64,000 nt of DNA, taken from contig JAQXBV010000080.1 of assembly GCA_029252195.1 (NCBI GenBank), forward strand, positions 23,248-87,247, written 5' to 3'. Shown here piece by piece: positions 18,737-28,374 of this stretch. The notes beneath the pieces were generated by a model. That model worked only from the letters and a program-made list of their open reading frames with translations. It was not told the DNA's origin and did no database searches. The position numbers and the translations under genes are program-made. How positions within the stretch are numbered: position 1 is the stretch's first letter; each line of letters opens with the position of its first letter. Source of the stretch: Yoonia sp. GTDB taxonomy: Bacteria > Pseudomonadota > Alphaproteobacteria > Rhodobacterales > Rhodobacteraceae.

Positions 18737-19954
18737 TTACTTAACGCGACGGTTCCGTGTGGCGATCAGCTTCAACCGCAACGCGTTCAACTGAATGAAC
18801 CCTTGGGCGTCGGTCTGATCGTAGGCGCCTGCATCTTCTTCGAATGTGACATGCGCTTCGGAATAGAGACTATTTTCCGACCAGCGGGCCACAGTCGTTG
18901 CAGAGCCTTTATAAAGCTTCACGCGTACAGTGCCGCTGACGTGCTCTTGGCTTTTGTCGATCAGGGCTTGTAGCATTTCGCGCTCTGGCGAGAACCAGAA
19001 ACCGTTGTAGATCAGCTCTGCGTATTTCGGCATGATGCTATCTTTGAGGTGCCCAGCACCAGAATCGAGCGTGATTTGCTCGATACCGCGGTGCGCTTCC
19101 AAAAGGATGGTGCCACCCGGTGTCTCATAGATGCCGCGTGATTTCATCCCGACAAAGCGGTTCTCGACGAGGTCCAAACGACCGACCCCATGCTTGCCGC
19201 CAAGCTCGTTCAACTTGGTAAGAATTGTTGCGGGCGACATTAATTCGCCGTTGATAGACACTGCATCCCCGCGCTCAAAACCGATCTCGACCATTTCGGG
19301 CGTGTTCGGTGCATCCTCAGGGGCCACGGTGCGCTGGTAAACGTAATCCGGTGCTTCCTGCGCTGGGTCTTCCAGAACCTTGCCTTCGGAAGATGTATGC
19401 AAAAGGTTCGCGTCGACCGAGAATGGCGCCTCGCCGCGCTTGTCTTTTGCGACGGGGATCTGGTTCTTTTCAGCAAACTCCAAAAGGCGCGTACGGCTGG
19501 TCAAATCCCACTCACGCCAAGGCGCGATCACCTTGATTTCGGGATTCAACGCATAGGCCGCCAATTCAAAACGGACCTGATCGTTACCCTTACCAGTTGC
19601 GCCGTGGGATACCGCATCGGCGCCTTCAAGCGCTGCGATCTCGACCAAGCGCTTGGAAATCAGCGGGCGGGCGATGGATGTTCCGAGCAGGTAAAGCCCT
19701 TCGTAAAGCGCATTGGCGCGGAACATCGGGAAGACGAAATCGCGCACGAATTCTTCACGCAAGTCTTCGATATAGATAGAAGACGCACCCATCATCTCGG
19801 CCTTTTTGCGCGCGGGCTCTAGCTCTTCGCCCTGCCCCAAATCGGCGGTGAAAGTGACAACTTCACAGCCATATTCGGTTTGCAGCCATTTGAGGATGAT
19901 CGAGGTATCCAGACCACCAGAATATGCGAGAACAACTTTTTTCGGAGCAGTCAT
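18737..19954 (-). CDS. argG: Argininosuccinate synthase
   Basis: ArgG joins citrulline and aspartate with ATP, the penultimate step of arginine synthesis. The N-terminal pyrophosphatase-type loop AYSGGLDTS is at about residues 9-17, and [15 protein letters not shown] and the citrulline-binding region follow. The length of 405 residues is normal. It is monocistronic here, with a terminator downstream; argJ, an earlier step, is 30 kb away. Confidence 0.97.
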   Translation of the reverse strand: MTAPKKVVLAYSGGLDTSIILKWLQTEYGCEVVTFTADLGQGEELEPARKKAEMMGASSIYIEDLREEFVRDFVFPMFRANALYEGLYLLGTSIARPLISKRLVEIAALEGADAVSHGATGKGNDQVRFELAAYALNPEIKVIAPWREWDLTSRTRLLEFAEKNQIPVAKDKRGEAPFSVDANLLHTSSEGKVLEDPAQEAPDYVYQRTVAPEDAPNTPEMVEIGFERGDAVSINGELMSPATILTKLNELGGKHGVGRLDLVENRFVGMKSRGIYETPGGTILLEAHRGIEQITLDSGAGHLKDSIMPKYAELIYNGFWFSPEREMLQALIDKSQEHVSGTVRVKLYKGSATTVARWSENSLYSEAHVTFEEDAGAYDQTDAQGFIQLNALRLKLIATRNRRVK

Positions 19955-20088
19955 TGGTATAGCCCTTGATTAATGCGGTAATTGCATCGCGCGATACCCG
20001 TTTTTGCGGGGCCGTGCAAGGATATGGCGTTGACGGCCCCTTTGAGGAATGCGACCAAAACCCGACTGACCCTAAAGGAGCGTTGACT

Positions 20089-20874
20089 ATGGCTTGGAAT
20101 ATTGTGCGCCATGCGTTTTTGATGGTTTTTGGCAATCTGAGCCAATCATTGAAAGTGTCCTTGCCGCCGCTCGTAATGTTGGCGGTATTTACGGCATTTG
20201 TTTTGATATCGACCGGCGTTCCTCTGGATATGAATTCACCAGAGGCCGTCACAGATGTTGCTTCACGGCTCTCAGCCTTGGATCTGATGTTGATTCTCGC
20301 GCTGATTGGTTTTTCATTATTTGTGATGAGTTGGGTTGCGGTCGCGTGGCACCGGTTCATTCTTCTGGAAGAATATACCGCTCTGCTTCCTGCGACGCAG
20401 AACCGCCCGATCGGGTCATACCTTTGGCGGAGCCTTCAACTCGTGCTTTTGATCGCACTTGTCGCGGTGCCAGTGATGTTTGTCGTCGGTATCATTTTGC
20501 TCCCGTTTCAGGGCGGTGCCGGATCAAGTCTTGGAGAGGCTCTCGTAGGTTTGGCGCTGGGGGTGGTCATGACATTCTTATGGCTGCGCTGGGCCATTGT
20601 TTTGCCTGCGATTGCTGTTGATCACGCGATGACGTTGACGGAGGCTTGGGCTGAAACCAAGCCTGTTAGCGGTGTCATTCTCAACGTAGCGGTGATCGTC
20701 ACGATTTTAAAAGTTCTCGCGACGGTTGTGGTATCGTTGTTCTATGGCGCACTGCCGCTAGTCGCGTTTGTCTGCGATATCATCACAAACTGGACAGCGC
20801 TCATGGTTGGCGCGAGCATTTTGACCACCATCTACGGCCACGTTGTTGAGGGGCGTCCATTGTCGGGCAACTAG
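20089..20874 (+). CDS. Integral membrane protein of unknown function
   Basis: A 261-residue hydrophobic protein with about six membrane segments (for example VMLAVFTAFVLIST, LMLILALIGFSLFVMSWVAV, LVLLIALVAVPVMFVVGIIL, ALVGLALGVVMTFLWLRW and a C-terminal pair). The start at 20089 is set by a strong AAAGGAG 8 nt upstream; the frame is open back to 19966 but that part overlaps the argG upstream region. It looks like the uncharacterised polytopic proteins common in Rhodobacterales; the WRSL and RWAIVLPAIAVD segments are the most polar-conserved looking. I do not assign a function. Its end overlaps the convergent Nudix gene by 4 bp. Confidence 0.8.
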   Translation: MAWNIVRHAFLMVFGNLSQSLKVSLPPLVMLAVFTAFVLISTGVPLDMNSPEAVTDVASRLSALDLMLILALIGFSLFVMSWVAVAWHRFILLEEYTALLPATQNRPIGSYLWRSLQLVLLIALVAVPVMFVVGIILLPFQGGAGSSLGEALVGLALGVVMTFLWLRWAIVLPAIAVDHAMTLTEAWAETKPVSGVILNVAVIVTILKVLATVVVSLFYGALPLVAFVCDIITNWTALMVGASILTTIYGHVVEGRPLSGN

Positions 20875-21308
20875 AACGTCAGGTTCGCCACAAACGCAGC
20901 ATCGCCATCATTGCCAAGCTCTTGGATAGCGTCGCTCACGTCCATCCAGATAGCTGCGTGACCTTCTTCCGTCGGCTCGCCAAGACGGCGGACAGGGATC
21001 GCGGTGTAGATGTGGCAAAGCTTTTCCGCGTGAATCCCGTATTCGGGCATCCAGACAAAACGGCGGAATGCACCAAGGCGGCGCGGCTTTGCGATACGCC
21101 AGCCGGTTTCTTCGAAAACTTCGCGGTGAAGCGCCTGAATCGGGCTTTCGCCCGCATCAATGCCGCCGCCAGGGAGCTGGAATTCATAGTGAGGGGCTGC
21201 CTGATAGGTCAGTAACAGCTGCCCCATATTCGGCAAAATGGCATAGACTCCAGCGCGCATTTTATAGCGTTCGCCTGTTTTTGGCGTATTTCCGTACCGT
21301 TTGATCAT
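20871..21308 (-). CDS. Nudix hydrolase
   Basis: A 145-residue Nudix protein; the box GGGIDAGESPIQALHREVFEETGW fits GX5EX7REUXEEXGU, with the metal-binding glutamates in REVFEE. The ATG at 21308 follows a GGGGTGAGA Shine-Dalgarno; the longer open frame to 21428 runs into hslO. The substrate cannot be read from the sequence; many of these small enzymes act on nucleotide diphosphate derivatives. It is divergent from hslO with a shared 77-bp promoter region. Confidence 0.88.
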   Translation of the reverse strand: MIKRYGNTPKTGERYKMRAGVYAILPNMGQLLLTYQAAPHYEFQLPGGGIDAGESPIQALHREVFEETGWRIAKPRRLGAFRRFVWMPEYGIHAEKLCHIYTAIPVRRLGEPTEEGHAAIWMDVSDAIQELGNDGDAAFVANLTF

Positions 21309-21319
21309 TGTCTCACCCC

Positions 21320-21349
21320 TTGGACCGTGACTTGTCCTACCTGTATACT
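21320..21349 (+). promoter_or_regulatory. Candidate promoter for hslO
   Basis: TTGGAC at 21320-21325 and TATACT at 21344-21349 are separated by 18 bp and lie 36 bp upstream of the hslO start. The -35 begins with CTTG, as alphaproteobacterial heat-shock promoters do, but the -10 does not fit CYTATNT, so a housekeeping sigma is the simpler reading. Confidence 0.5.
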
Positions 21350-21385
21350 CGGGGTATGCCAATTCCGCACATGTTAGGAAAGCCC

Positions 21386-22375
21386 ATGACGACAAGCAAA
21401 ATTGCTTGGGACGACACCGTCCTGCCATTTCAACTCGACGCCTCCGATATCCGTGGGCGCGTCGCCCGTTTGGACGGCACCTTGGAAGAGGTGTTGCGTC
21501 AGCACGATTATCCGCCAGCGATTGAGGGCTTGGTGGCCGAAATGGCGCTGCTCACCGCGCTGATTGGTCAGTCGATGAAGTTGCGTTGGAAGCTGTCGCT
21601 GCAAGTGCGCGGCGACGGTCCAATCCGTTTTATTGCGACTGATTACTATGGGCCGACCGATGACGGGGCGCCTGCCCGCATTCGCGCCTATGCGAGCTAT
21701 GACGAAGAGACGATCAACCTTGATGCGATCCCGTTCAGTCAGATCGGTAAGGGTTACTTTGCGATCCTGATCGACCAAGGCCCCGATATGACGCCTTATC
21801 AGGGTGTCACGCCATTGACGGGGAAGTCGCTCTCAAAATGCGCCGAGACCTATTTCGCGCAATCCGAGCAGATCCCAACCCGTTTTGAGCTGACCTTTGG
21901 TCGGTCTCAAATTCGTGGTGAGGATGAGCATTGGCGCGCGGGTGGAGTGCTGTTGCAGCACATGCCGAAAGCCTCCCCTGAAATGAAGGGTGACGGCGGA
22001 TCAGGCGAGGGCGGTCTTCTGCTCCCAGAGGATATTCTTGACGAGGTCGAGGGCGAAAACTGGAACCGCGCGAACGCGTTGCTGGATACCGTCGATTCGC
22101 TCGAATTGATCGGCCCTTCCGTGACGCCGAGTGACTTGCTGGTCCGGCTGTTTCACGAAGAGCAGCCGCGCATTTATCCCGCCCAGCCAGTGAAGTTCGG
22201 CTGCACCTGCTCTGCTGACCGCGTCCGCCAGTCGTTGTCGATCTATTCCGCCAAGGATATCGGCCATATGACGACGCCAGAGGGCACAGTCACTGCGGAC
22301 TGTCAGTTCTGCGGATCACATTACGTTTTCGCGCCCGAGACACTCGGGTTCGAGGCGGCAAGTGACGAGGCCTGA
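21386..22375 (+). CDS. hslO: Redox-regulated chaperone Hsp33
   Basis: Hsp33 is a holdase switched on by oxidation. The C-terminal zinc centre is present as CTC (near GCTCSADR) and CQFC (in DCQFCGSHYVF), the four cysteines that form disulfides under oxidative stress. The ATG at 21386 with AGGAAAG just upstream gives 329 residues; an earlier in-frame ATG at 21308 would extend into the promoter region. It overlaps the next gene by 14 bp, so hslO-Nudix-cca-lysE is one run of overlapping genes. Confidence 0.94.
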   Translation: MTTSKIAWDDTVLPFQLDASDIRGRVARLDGTLEEVLRQHDYPPAIEGLVAEMALLTALIGQSMKLRWKLSLQVRGDGPIRFIATDYYGPTDDGAPARIRAYASYDEETINLDAIPFSQIGKGYFAILIDQGPDMTPYQGVTPLTGKSLSKCAETYFAQSEQIPTRFELTFGRSQIRGEDEHWRAGGVLLQHMPKASPEMKGDGGSGEGGLLLPEDILDEVEGENWNRANALLDTVDSLELIGPSVTPSDLLVRLFHEEQPRIYPAQPVKFGCTCSADRVRQSLSIYSAKDIGHMTTPEGTVTADCQFCGSHYVFAPETLGFEAASDEA

Positions 22376-22955
22376 GCTTCGCCAGATGCTTTTGGATGCG
22401 CTGTCCAGCGAGGGCAGCGCATCCTCTGATTTTGACCTGAACAAAGACGTGGTTTTGCCCGCGGGGCGCAAGTTAACGCCCGCGGCGGTTCTGGTTGCGG
22501 TGCGGGTCGAGACGCGGTCTGTGATACTCACGAAACGCTCTGCAAGACTTAAACATCACCCTGGTCAGATTGCCTTTGCTGGCGGCAAGCAAGACCCGAC
22601 TGACGCCGATCCCATCGCCGCTGCCTTGCGCGAAGCTCATGAGGAAATCGGGCTTGATCCCACGCTTGTAGATGTCGTTGGCGCATTGCCTGCCCATGAA
22701 ACGGTGACGGGCTATGCGGTCACGCCGGTTCTCGCGCTTATCGACGGCCCCTTTGTGCCGATGGCGGAAGAGGGCGAAGTTAGCGAGGTCTTCGAAGTAC
22801 CGCTCGCACATCTGATGACATCTGTGAATTTTAATATCGAGGGGCGCATCTGGCAGGGAAAAATCCGCAAGTACTATACCGTGCCTTTCGGCCCCTATTA
22901 CATCTGGGGCGCGACGGCGCGGATTTTGCGCGGATTGGCGGAGCGGATGCAATGA
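22362..22955 (+). CDS. Nudix hydrolase, coenzyme A pyrophosphatase type
   Basis: A 197-residue Nudix protein of the CoA-diphosphatase subgroup: the segment ILTKRSARLKHHPGQIAFAGG precedes the Nudix box (GGKQ...REAHEEIGL) and matches the subgroup signature, which normally ends FPGG; here proline is alanine. These enzymes cleave CoA or its oxidised forms to phosphopantetheine and 3',5'-ADP. Start is GTG at 22362, inside the end of hslO; the stop overlaps the cca start (ATGA). Confidence 0.87.
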   Translation: MTRPELRQMLLDALSSEGSASSDFDLNKDVVLPAGRKLTPAAVLVAVRVETRSVILTKRSARLKHHPGQIAFAGGKQDPTDADPIAAALREAHEEIGLDPTLVDVVGALPAHETVTGYAVTPVLALIDGPFVPMAEEGEVSEVFEVPLAHLMTSVNFNIEGRIWQGKIRKYYTVPFGPYYIWGATARILRGLAERMQ

Positions 22956-24082
22956 AGCGGATCGCGGCGGAGTGGCTCACTGGCCCCGCCCAGCGTGTTT
23001 GTGCGATGCTGGAGAATGCGGGCTATCAGGCGTGGTTTGTTGGCGGTTGCGTGCGCAATGCCCTGTTTGGGGTGCCTGTCTCCGATCTTGATCTAACGAC
23101 CAATGCACATCCCGAAGCAGTCACCACACTGGCCGAGGCACTTGGGTTCCGCGTGGTTCCAACAGGGATTGATCATGGCACGATCACCGTCGTTGTGGAT
23201 GGCAAGTCGTTCGAGATCACGACCTTCCGGCGTGATGTGGCAACGGATGGCAGACGCGCCGTGGTTGCGTTTGCCGACAACATGGAAGACGACGCCCGCC
23301 GCCGCGATTTCACCATGAACGCGCTGTATTGCAGTATTGAAGGCGTGATTGCCGATCCGCTTGGTGGCTTGCCGGACCTGGAGGCGCGGCATGTGCGGTT
23401 CATTGACGACGCAGACCAGCGGATTAAGGAAGATTACCTGCGCATCCTGCGCTTCTTTCGGTTTCATGCGTGGTATGGCGATCAGGCGCAGGGGATTGAT
23501 GCCGATGGTCTGGCTGCCTGTGCCGAGAATATCGACGGGCTCGCGGGCCTGTCAAAAGAACGGGTGACATCCGAAATCCTCAGGCTTCTGAGCGCGCCAA
23601 ACCCCGCACCCGCCGTCGCCTCAATGGCCGCAACAGGTGTTTTGGGTCAAATTCTTCCGGGTGCGATTCCTGATATCTTGGCGGTGCTTGTGCATGTCGA
23701 AGGGCAGGCCGGGCTTGCCCCCGACCCTGTCCGTCGCTTGGTTGCTGTAGGCGGGATGCGCGACGGCCTGCGGCTGACGAAGGTGCAGGAAAGGCAGATT
23801 GAACAGTTGGCGAGAGAGATGAGCTTGCCTGCGCTGGCGTTCGAACATGGCGCGGAAATTGCGGTGGACCGCGCAGCGATCGAGGCGGCCTCTTGCGCGC
23901 AGGAGGTGTCATCCGAAACGCTCGCGCAGATTGCCTTTGCGGCGCGGCAAGTCTTTCCGCTGAGTGCTGCTGATCTGATGCCAAAGCTGCAAGGTGCGGC
24001 GCTGGGCAAGGCACTCCAGAAAGCGAGATCCGACTGGATTGCGTCCGGCTTTCAACTCACAAAGGCCGAGCTGATTGGCTGA
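22952..24082 (+). CDS. cca: CCA tRNA nucleotidyltransferase / poly(A) polymerase family
   Basis: A class II nucleotidyltransferase of 376 residues. The N-terminal catalytic strand-loop GGCVRNALFG (about 31-40) and the metal-binding SDLDLTT, then RRDFTMNALY, are typical. Proteins of this size in Alphaproteobacteria, usually the sole copy, add or repair the CCA end of tRNA; PcnB-like polyadenylation cannot be excluded from sequence. It is translationally coupled to the preceding Nudix gene (ATGA) and overlaps the lysE start. Confidence 0.9.
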   Translation: MKRIAAEWLTGPAQRVCAMLENAGYQAWFVGGCVRNALFGVPVSDLDLTTNAHPEAVTTLAEALGFRVVPTGIDHGTITVVVDGKSFEITTFRRDVATDGRRAVVAFADNMEDDARRRDFTMNALYCSIEGVIADPLGGLPDLEARHVRFIDDADQRIKEDYLRILRFFRFHAWYGDQAQGIDADGLAACAENIDGLAGLSKERVTSEILRLLSAPNPAPAVASMAATGVLGQILPGAIPDILAVLVHVEGQAGLAPDPVRRLVAVGGMRDGLRLTKVQERQIEQLAREMSLPALAFEHGAEIAVDRAAIEAASCAQEVSSETLAQIAFAARQVFPLSAADLMPKLQGAALGKALQKARSDWIASGFQLTKAELIG

Positions 24083-24659
24083 TCTCATCCCGCTTTTTGG
24101 CTTTGTGTTTTTCGGGCTTTTTTCACCAGGTCCGAATGTGATTTTGCTGACAACCAGCGGCGCGCGTTTCGGGTTTCGCCCGACCTTGCCGCATATTTTG
24201 GGCGTGGCGCTTGGGGTGGGGATTATCGCAGGGATTGTCGGGCTGGGTCTTGGCACAATTCTCGCGGCATTTCCGTCGCTGACCATTGCGCTGAAGATCA
24301 TCGCATGCGGCTGGATTCTCTGGATGGCTTATAACCTCTGGCGGGCGGATCCCGCGAAACGCAATGCGGGCAAAGACCGTCCGTTTACTTTCATCGAGGC
24401 CGTTTTATTCCAATGGGTGAACCCGAAAATCTGGGCTGTTGCGCTGAGTGCAACGGCCTATGTCGCCGCCTTCTCTCCAGTCGGCCAAGCGACCCATTTG
24501 GCGCTGACATTCTCGTCCATCAACCTTGGTGTTTGCCTGTTTTGGACGTGGGCGGGCACGTTGCTTTCACTCCTGCTCAATAACCCGACGGCTTGGCGGA
24601 TCTTCATGCGCGTTATGGCTGTCGCTCTTGCCAGCTTTTCAATGGCTGTTTTCCTCTAG
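24075..24659 (+). CDS. LysE/RhtB-family amino acid exporter
   Basis: A 194-residue membrane protein with about six hydrophobic segments. The N-terminal FSPGPNVILLTTSGARFG is the hallmark of the LysE/RhtB translocator family, which exports amino acids such as lysine or homoserine and threonine. The start is TTG at 24075, overlapping cca by 8 bp, since no ATG lies before the first helix. Substrate unknown. Confidence 0.87.
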   Translation: MADLIPLFGFVFFGLFSPGPNVILLTTSGARFGFRPTLPHILGVALGVGIIAGIVGLGLGTILAAFPSLTIALKIIACGWILWMAYNLWRADPAKRNAGKDRPFTFIEAVLFQWVNPKIWAVALSATAYVAAFSPVGQATHLALTFSSINLGVCLFWTWAGTLLSLLLNNPTAWRIFMRVMAVALASFSMAVFL

Positions 24660-24706
24660 CGCTTTCCACGCTATGTCAGAAGGATTGTCATTTAAGGCTG
24701 CTTGGC

Positions 24707-26542
24707 GTGTTTCGCTTTTTTGAAAACCTCGTTGATCCCTATATCGCGTATCAGGAGACCGACCAACCACCGCAACGGCTTTTGCCGTTTTTGCGCGATT
24801 ACGCACGGCCGTTTAAAAAGGTGTTTTGGGTCACCGGCATTGCGTCGGTCATTATCGCCTCAATGGAGGTCTGGCTGATCTATTACATTGGCCGGATGAT
24901 TGATATTTTGGGGACAGGGACGGCCACCGAAGTTTGGGACGCGAGCGGGCCAGAGTTTATTCTCGTCGCGATTTTTATCCTGACACTGCGGCCCGCTTTG
25001 CACATCTTCCAAGTCGCGCTTTTGAATAATGCGATTTTGCCAAATTTCGGGACACTGGTCCGTTGGCGGGCACATAAACATGTGCTGCGGCAATCGGTCG
25101 GCTGGTTTGAAGATGACTTCGCGGGGCGCATTGCGAACCGGATTATGCAAACACCTCCAGCGGCAGGTGAGGTCGTGTTTCAACTGTTTGACGCGATCAC
25201 CTTTTCGATTGCCTATCTGATTGGCGCGGCTTTTCTGCTTGGTGAAGCGGATATGCGGCTGATCATTCCGATGCTGTTCTGGCTCGTGCCTTACCTGTTC
25301 TTGCTCCGCTGGGTGATCAAGCGGATCGGCCCTGCCTCCGAGGCCGCCTCAAATGCCCGCAGCGCCGTGACGGGTCGTGTCGTGGATAGCTATACCAATA
25401 TCCATTCGGTCAAGATGTTCGCGCACCACGACCGCGAGCTGGATTACGCGAAAGAGGCGATCGAGGAAACGCGCCGCACGTTTCAGATCGAGATGCGCTA
25501 CTATACGATCATGGATGTCGCCTTGATGATTTTGAACGGCTTTTTGATTGTCGGTGTCACAGGCTGGGCGATCAAGCTTTGGATGGATGGCACCGCCTCT
25601 GTTGGAGTGGTTGCTGCCGCAAGCACGCTTGCCTTGCGATTGAACGCCATGTCAGGCTGGATTATGTGGGCGATTACCAACTTTTTCCGCGAATTGGGCG
25701 TTGTGGCAGAGGGCATGTTGACGATTGCGCAGCCGATCAAGCTGCTGGACAAGCCCGAGGCCAAGCCGCTGCAAATCACGCAGGGCATGGTTGAGGTGCG
25801 CAATCTGTCCCACCACTACGGCAAGGGCGCGGGTGGCCTTGACCAGATCAGCTTTACCATCAAAGCGGGTGAAAAGGTGGGGCTTGTCGGGCAATCTGGC
25901 GCGGGTAAATCGACGCTCGTGAAGTTACTGTTGCGGTTCTATGATCTGGAGCAGGGCCAAATCCTGATTGACGGGCAAGACACGCATCACATCACCCAAG
26001 ACAGTCTGCGTAGGGCCATCGGTATGGTGCAACAAGATAGCGCGCTGCTTCACCGCTCTGTCCGCGAGAATATTCTTTACGGCAATCCAACTGCCACCGA
26101 AGCCGAGATCATCACGGCGGCCAAAAAGGCCGAGGCGCATTATTTCATTGGCGGACTTGAGGATAGCGAAGGCAACAAAGGCTATGATGCCCGTGTTGGC
26201 GAGCGCGGCGTGAAGCTGTCAGGTGGTCAGCGCCAGCGCATTGCCCTTGCGCGGGCCATTCTCAAAGATGCGCCAATCCTGATACTCGACGAGGCAACAA
26301 GCGCCCTTGATTCCGAGGTCGAGGCTGCGATCCAAGACACCCTGTCGGGCATGATGGCGGGGAAAACCGTCATTGCAATCGCGCACCGTTTGTCCACGAT
26401 TGCTGCGATGGACCGGATCATCGTGATGGAAAATGGCCGGATTATCGAAGACGGCACGCATGACGCGCTTTTGGCGCATGACGGACAATATGCAAAGTTC
26501 TGGCGGCGTCAGTCGGGCGGATTCTTGGGAAAAATACAATGA
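24707..26542 (+). CDS. ABC exporter half-transporter 1 (membrane domain fused to ATPase)
   Basis: A 611-residue type IV ABC half-transporter with six membrane segments (residues about 40-320) and a C-terminal ATPase: Walker A GQSGAGKST, signature LSGGQRQRI, Walker B ILILDEATSALD. The start is GTG at 24707, after the lysE stop; this leaves the N terminus VFRFFENLVDPY, which lines up in length with its partner. A longer open frame from 24593 overlaps lysE and is rejected. It overlaps the second half-transporter by 4 bp (ATGA), so the two probably act as a heterodimer. Substrate (lipid, peptide or drug) is unknown. Confidence 0.92.
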   Translation: MFRFFENLVDPYIAYQETDQPPQRLLPFLRDYARPFKKVFWVTGIASVIIASMEVWLIYYIGRMIDILGTGTATEVWDASGPEFILVAIFILTLRPALHIFQVALLNNAILPNFGTLVRWRAHKHVLRQSVGWFEDDFAGRIANRIMQTPPAAGEVVFQLFDAITFSIAYLIGAAFLLGEADMRLIIPMLFWLVPYLFLLRWVIKRIGPASEAASNARSAVTGRVVDSYTNIHSVKMFAHHDRELDYAKEAIEETRRTFQIEMRYYTIMDVALMILNGFLIVGVTGWAIKLWMDGTASVGVVAAASTLALRLNAMSGWIMWAITNFFRELGVVAEGMLTIAQPIKLLDKPEAKPLQITQGMVEVRNLSHHYGKGAGGLDQISFTIKAGEKVGLVGQSGAGKSTLVKLLLRFYDLEQGQILIDGQDTHHITQDSLRRAIGMVQQDSALLHRSVRENILYGNPTATEAEIITAAKKAEAHYFIGGLEDSEGNKGYDARVGERGVKLSGGQRQRIALARAILKDAPILILDEATSALDSEVEAAIQDTLSGMMAGKTVIAIAHRLSTIAAMDRIIVMENGRIIEDGTHDALLAHDGQYAKFWRRQSGGFLGKIQ

Positions 26543-28371
26543 GTGTTTCAGTTCTGATTGACCCGTTCGCCCCCGCAGAAGGGCCACCGCCCCACACGCT
26601 GCTTGCCTTCATGCGCTGGGCCTTTCGCGGTAGTTTCCGCTATATGACGATCGGCAGTATTGTGTCGGTGATGGCGGGCGCACTGGAGGTCCTTTCGGCG
26701 TTGATACTTGGTCTGGTGATCGACGCCGCGCTGGGCTCCACACAAGAGCAGTTCTTCGCAAGCAACCTGCCGCTTTTGTTGGGGGTGACAGCGTTTTTCA
26801 TCATCCTGCGGCCGCTGGTCTTGGGCCTCTCGGGCGTGATGCAGTCGGTTGTTCTGGCGCCGTCGATCATGAACCTTGTTTACTCGCGCCTGCACCGACA
26901 CACGCTTGGGCAGTCGGTCCAGTTCTTTGACGATGATTTCGCAGGACGGATTGCGCAAAAGCAAGGGCAGGCGGCGCGTGCTGCGACCGATCTGGTGATC
27001 GAGACGATCCATACGGTGATTTTCGCCTTGGCCTCCCTGATAGGCTCTGTGCTGTTGATGCTGACCATTGATGTGCGCACGGCGGTTCTGCTCGCTGTTT
27101 GGACCATCGCCTATATTGTGATGATCCGCTACTTTATGCCCCGCGTCCGTGCCGCGTCGAAAAAGCGGGCGTCGAGCCGTGCGATGGTGACGGGGCAGGT
27201 GGTCGATACGGTCACGAACATCAAAACAGTGAAGCTGTTCGCGCATGATCAATTCGAGGATCGGGCGGCCATTGATGCAATGGAGACCATGCGCTTGGCC
27301 TCTGTCGGCTTTGGCTGGTTGTCGGCCAGTTTCCGGTTCAGCCTGATGACGCTTGCGGGCATTTTGCCGCTTATTATGGTCGGCGCGACGCTCTATTTCT
27401 GGACGCAGGGTGGCGCAACAGCGGGCGATATTGCGGTCAGCGGATCGATCGGGTTGCGGCTTGCGCAGATGACGGGGTGGGTTAGCTTCACGCTGCTGGG
27501 AATGTACGCGAACGTGGGCGAGGTCGAGGACGCAATCCGCACATTGAGCCCCGCGCATACGCTTGTGGATACGCCTGATGCAAAAGAGTTAATCGTAACC
27601 AAGGCCGAAATCACCTTTGAGAATGTCACGTTCCGATATGGCGGCGGGCGGGGCGGTTTGAACGGTATAAATCTCACCGTCGCGGGCGGCGAAAAGCTGG
27701 GCATCGTTGGTGCCTCGGGCGCGGGTAAATCCACGCTCGTTTCGCTGCTCTTGCGCATCTACGACACCGAGGGCGGGGCCATCAAAATTGACGGTCAAGA
27801 CCTGCGTCATGTGACGCAAGAAAGTCTGCGCCGACAGATCGGGATGGTGACACAGGAGACGGCAATGTTTAACCGCTCTGCGCGCGATAATATCGCCTAT
27901 GGCAAACCGGAAGCCACGCAGGACCAGATTGATATGGCCGCCGATCAGGCCGAGGCGCTCGGGTTTATCGGCGATTTACGTGATCATGGAGGGCGCGAAG
28001 GCTATGATGCGCATTTGGGTGAGCGTGGGGTCAAGCTGTCAGGTGGCCAGCGCCAGCGCATCGCCATTGCCCGCGCAATCCTGAAGAATGCGCCTATTCT
28101 GGTGCTGGACGAAGCAACAAGTGCGCTTGATTCCGAGGTCGAGGCGTCGATCCAAACGGCGCTTGAAACAGCAATGGAAGGCAAGACGGTTATTGCAATT
28201 GCGCACCGTCTTTCGACGCTTGCGCGCATGGATCGGATCATTGTGCTTGACGGCGGGCAGATCAAGGAACAGGGAACGCACGCTGAACTGTTGGATCAAA
28301 AGGGGCTTTATGCCCGTTTCTGGGATCGGCAGTCAGGTGGATTTATCAATGTGCAAGATGCGGCGGAATAG
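26539..28371 (+). CDS. ABC exporter half-transporter 2
   Basis: A 610-residue paralogue of the preceding gene with the same architecture: six-helix membrane domain, then Walker A GASGAGKST, LSGGQRQRI signature and VLVLDEATSALD Walker B. Both ATP sites look complete (glutamate after Walker B, IAHRLST switch histidine) in both subunits, so neither is a degenerate partner. Coupling through ATGA and equal length point to a heterodimeric exporter. It ends 3 bp before an RNA methyltransferase gene. Confidence 0.93.
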   Translation: MSVSVLIDPFAPAEGPPPHTLLAFMRWAFRGSFRYMTIGSIVSVMAGALEVLSALILGLVIDAALGSTQEQFFASNLPLLLGVTAFFIILRPLVLGLSGVMQSVVLAPSIMNLVYSRLHRHTLGQSVQFFDDDFAGRIAQKQGQAARAATDLVIETIHTVIFALASLIGSVLLMLTIDVRTAVLLAVWTIAYIVMIRYFMPRVRAASKKRASSRAMVTGQVVDTVTNIKTVKLFAHDQFEDRAAIDAMETMRLASVGFGWLSASFRFSLMTLAGILPLIMVGATLYFWTQGGATAGDIAVSGSIGLRLAQMTGWVSFTLLGMYANVGEVEDAIRTLSPAHTLVDTPDAKELIVTKAEITFENVTFRYGGGRGGLNGINLTVAGGEKLGIVGASGAGKSTLVSLLLRIYDTEGGAIKIDGQDLRHVTQESLRRQIGMVTQETAMFNRSARDNIAYGKPEATQDQIDMAADQAEALGFIGDLRDHGGREGYDAHLGERGVKLSGGQRQRIAIARAILKNAPILVLDEATSALDSEVEASIQTALETAMEGKTVIAIAHRLSTLARMDRIIVLDGGQIKEQGTHAELLDQKGLYARFWDRQSGGFINVQDAAE

Positions 28372-28374
28372 ACA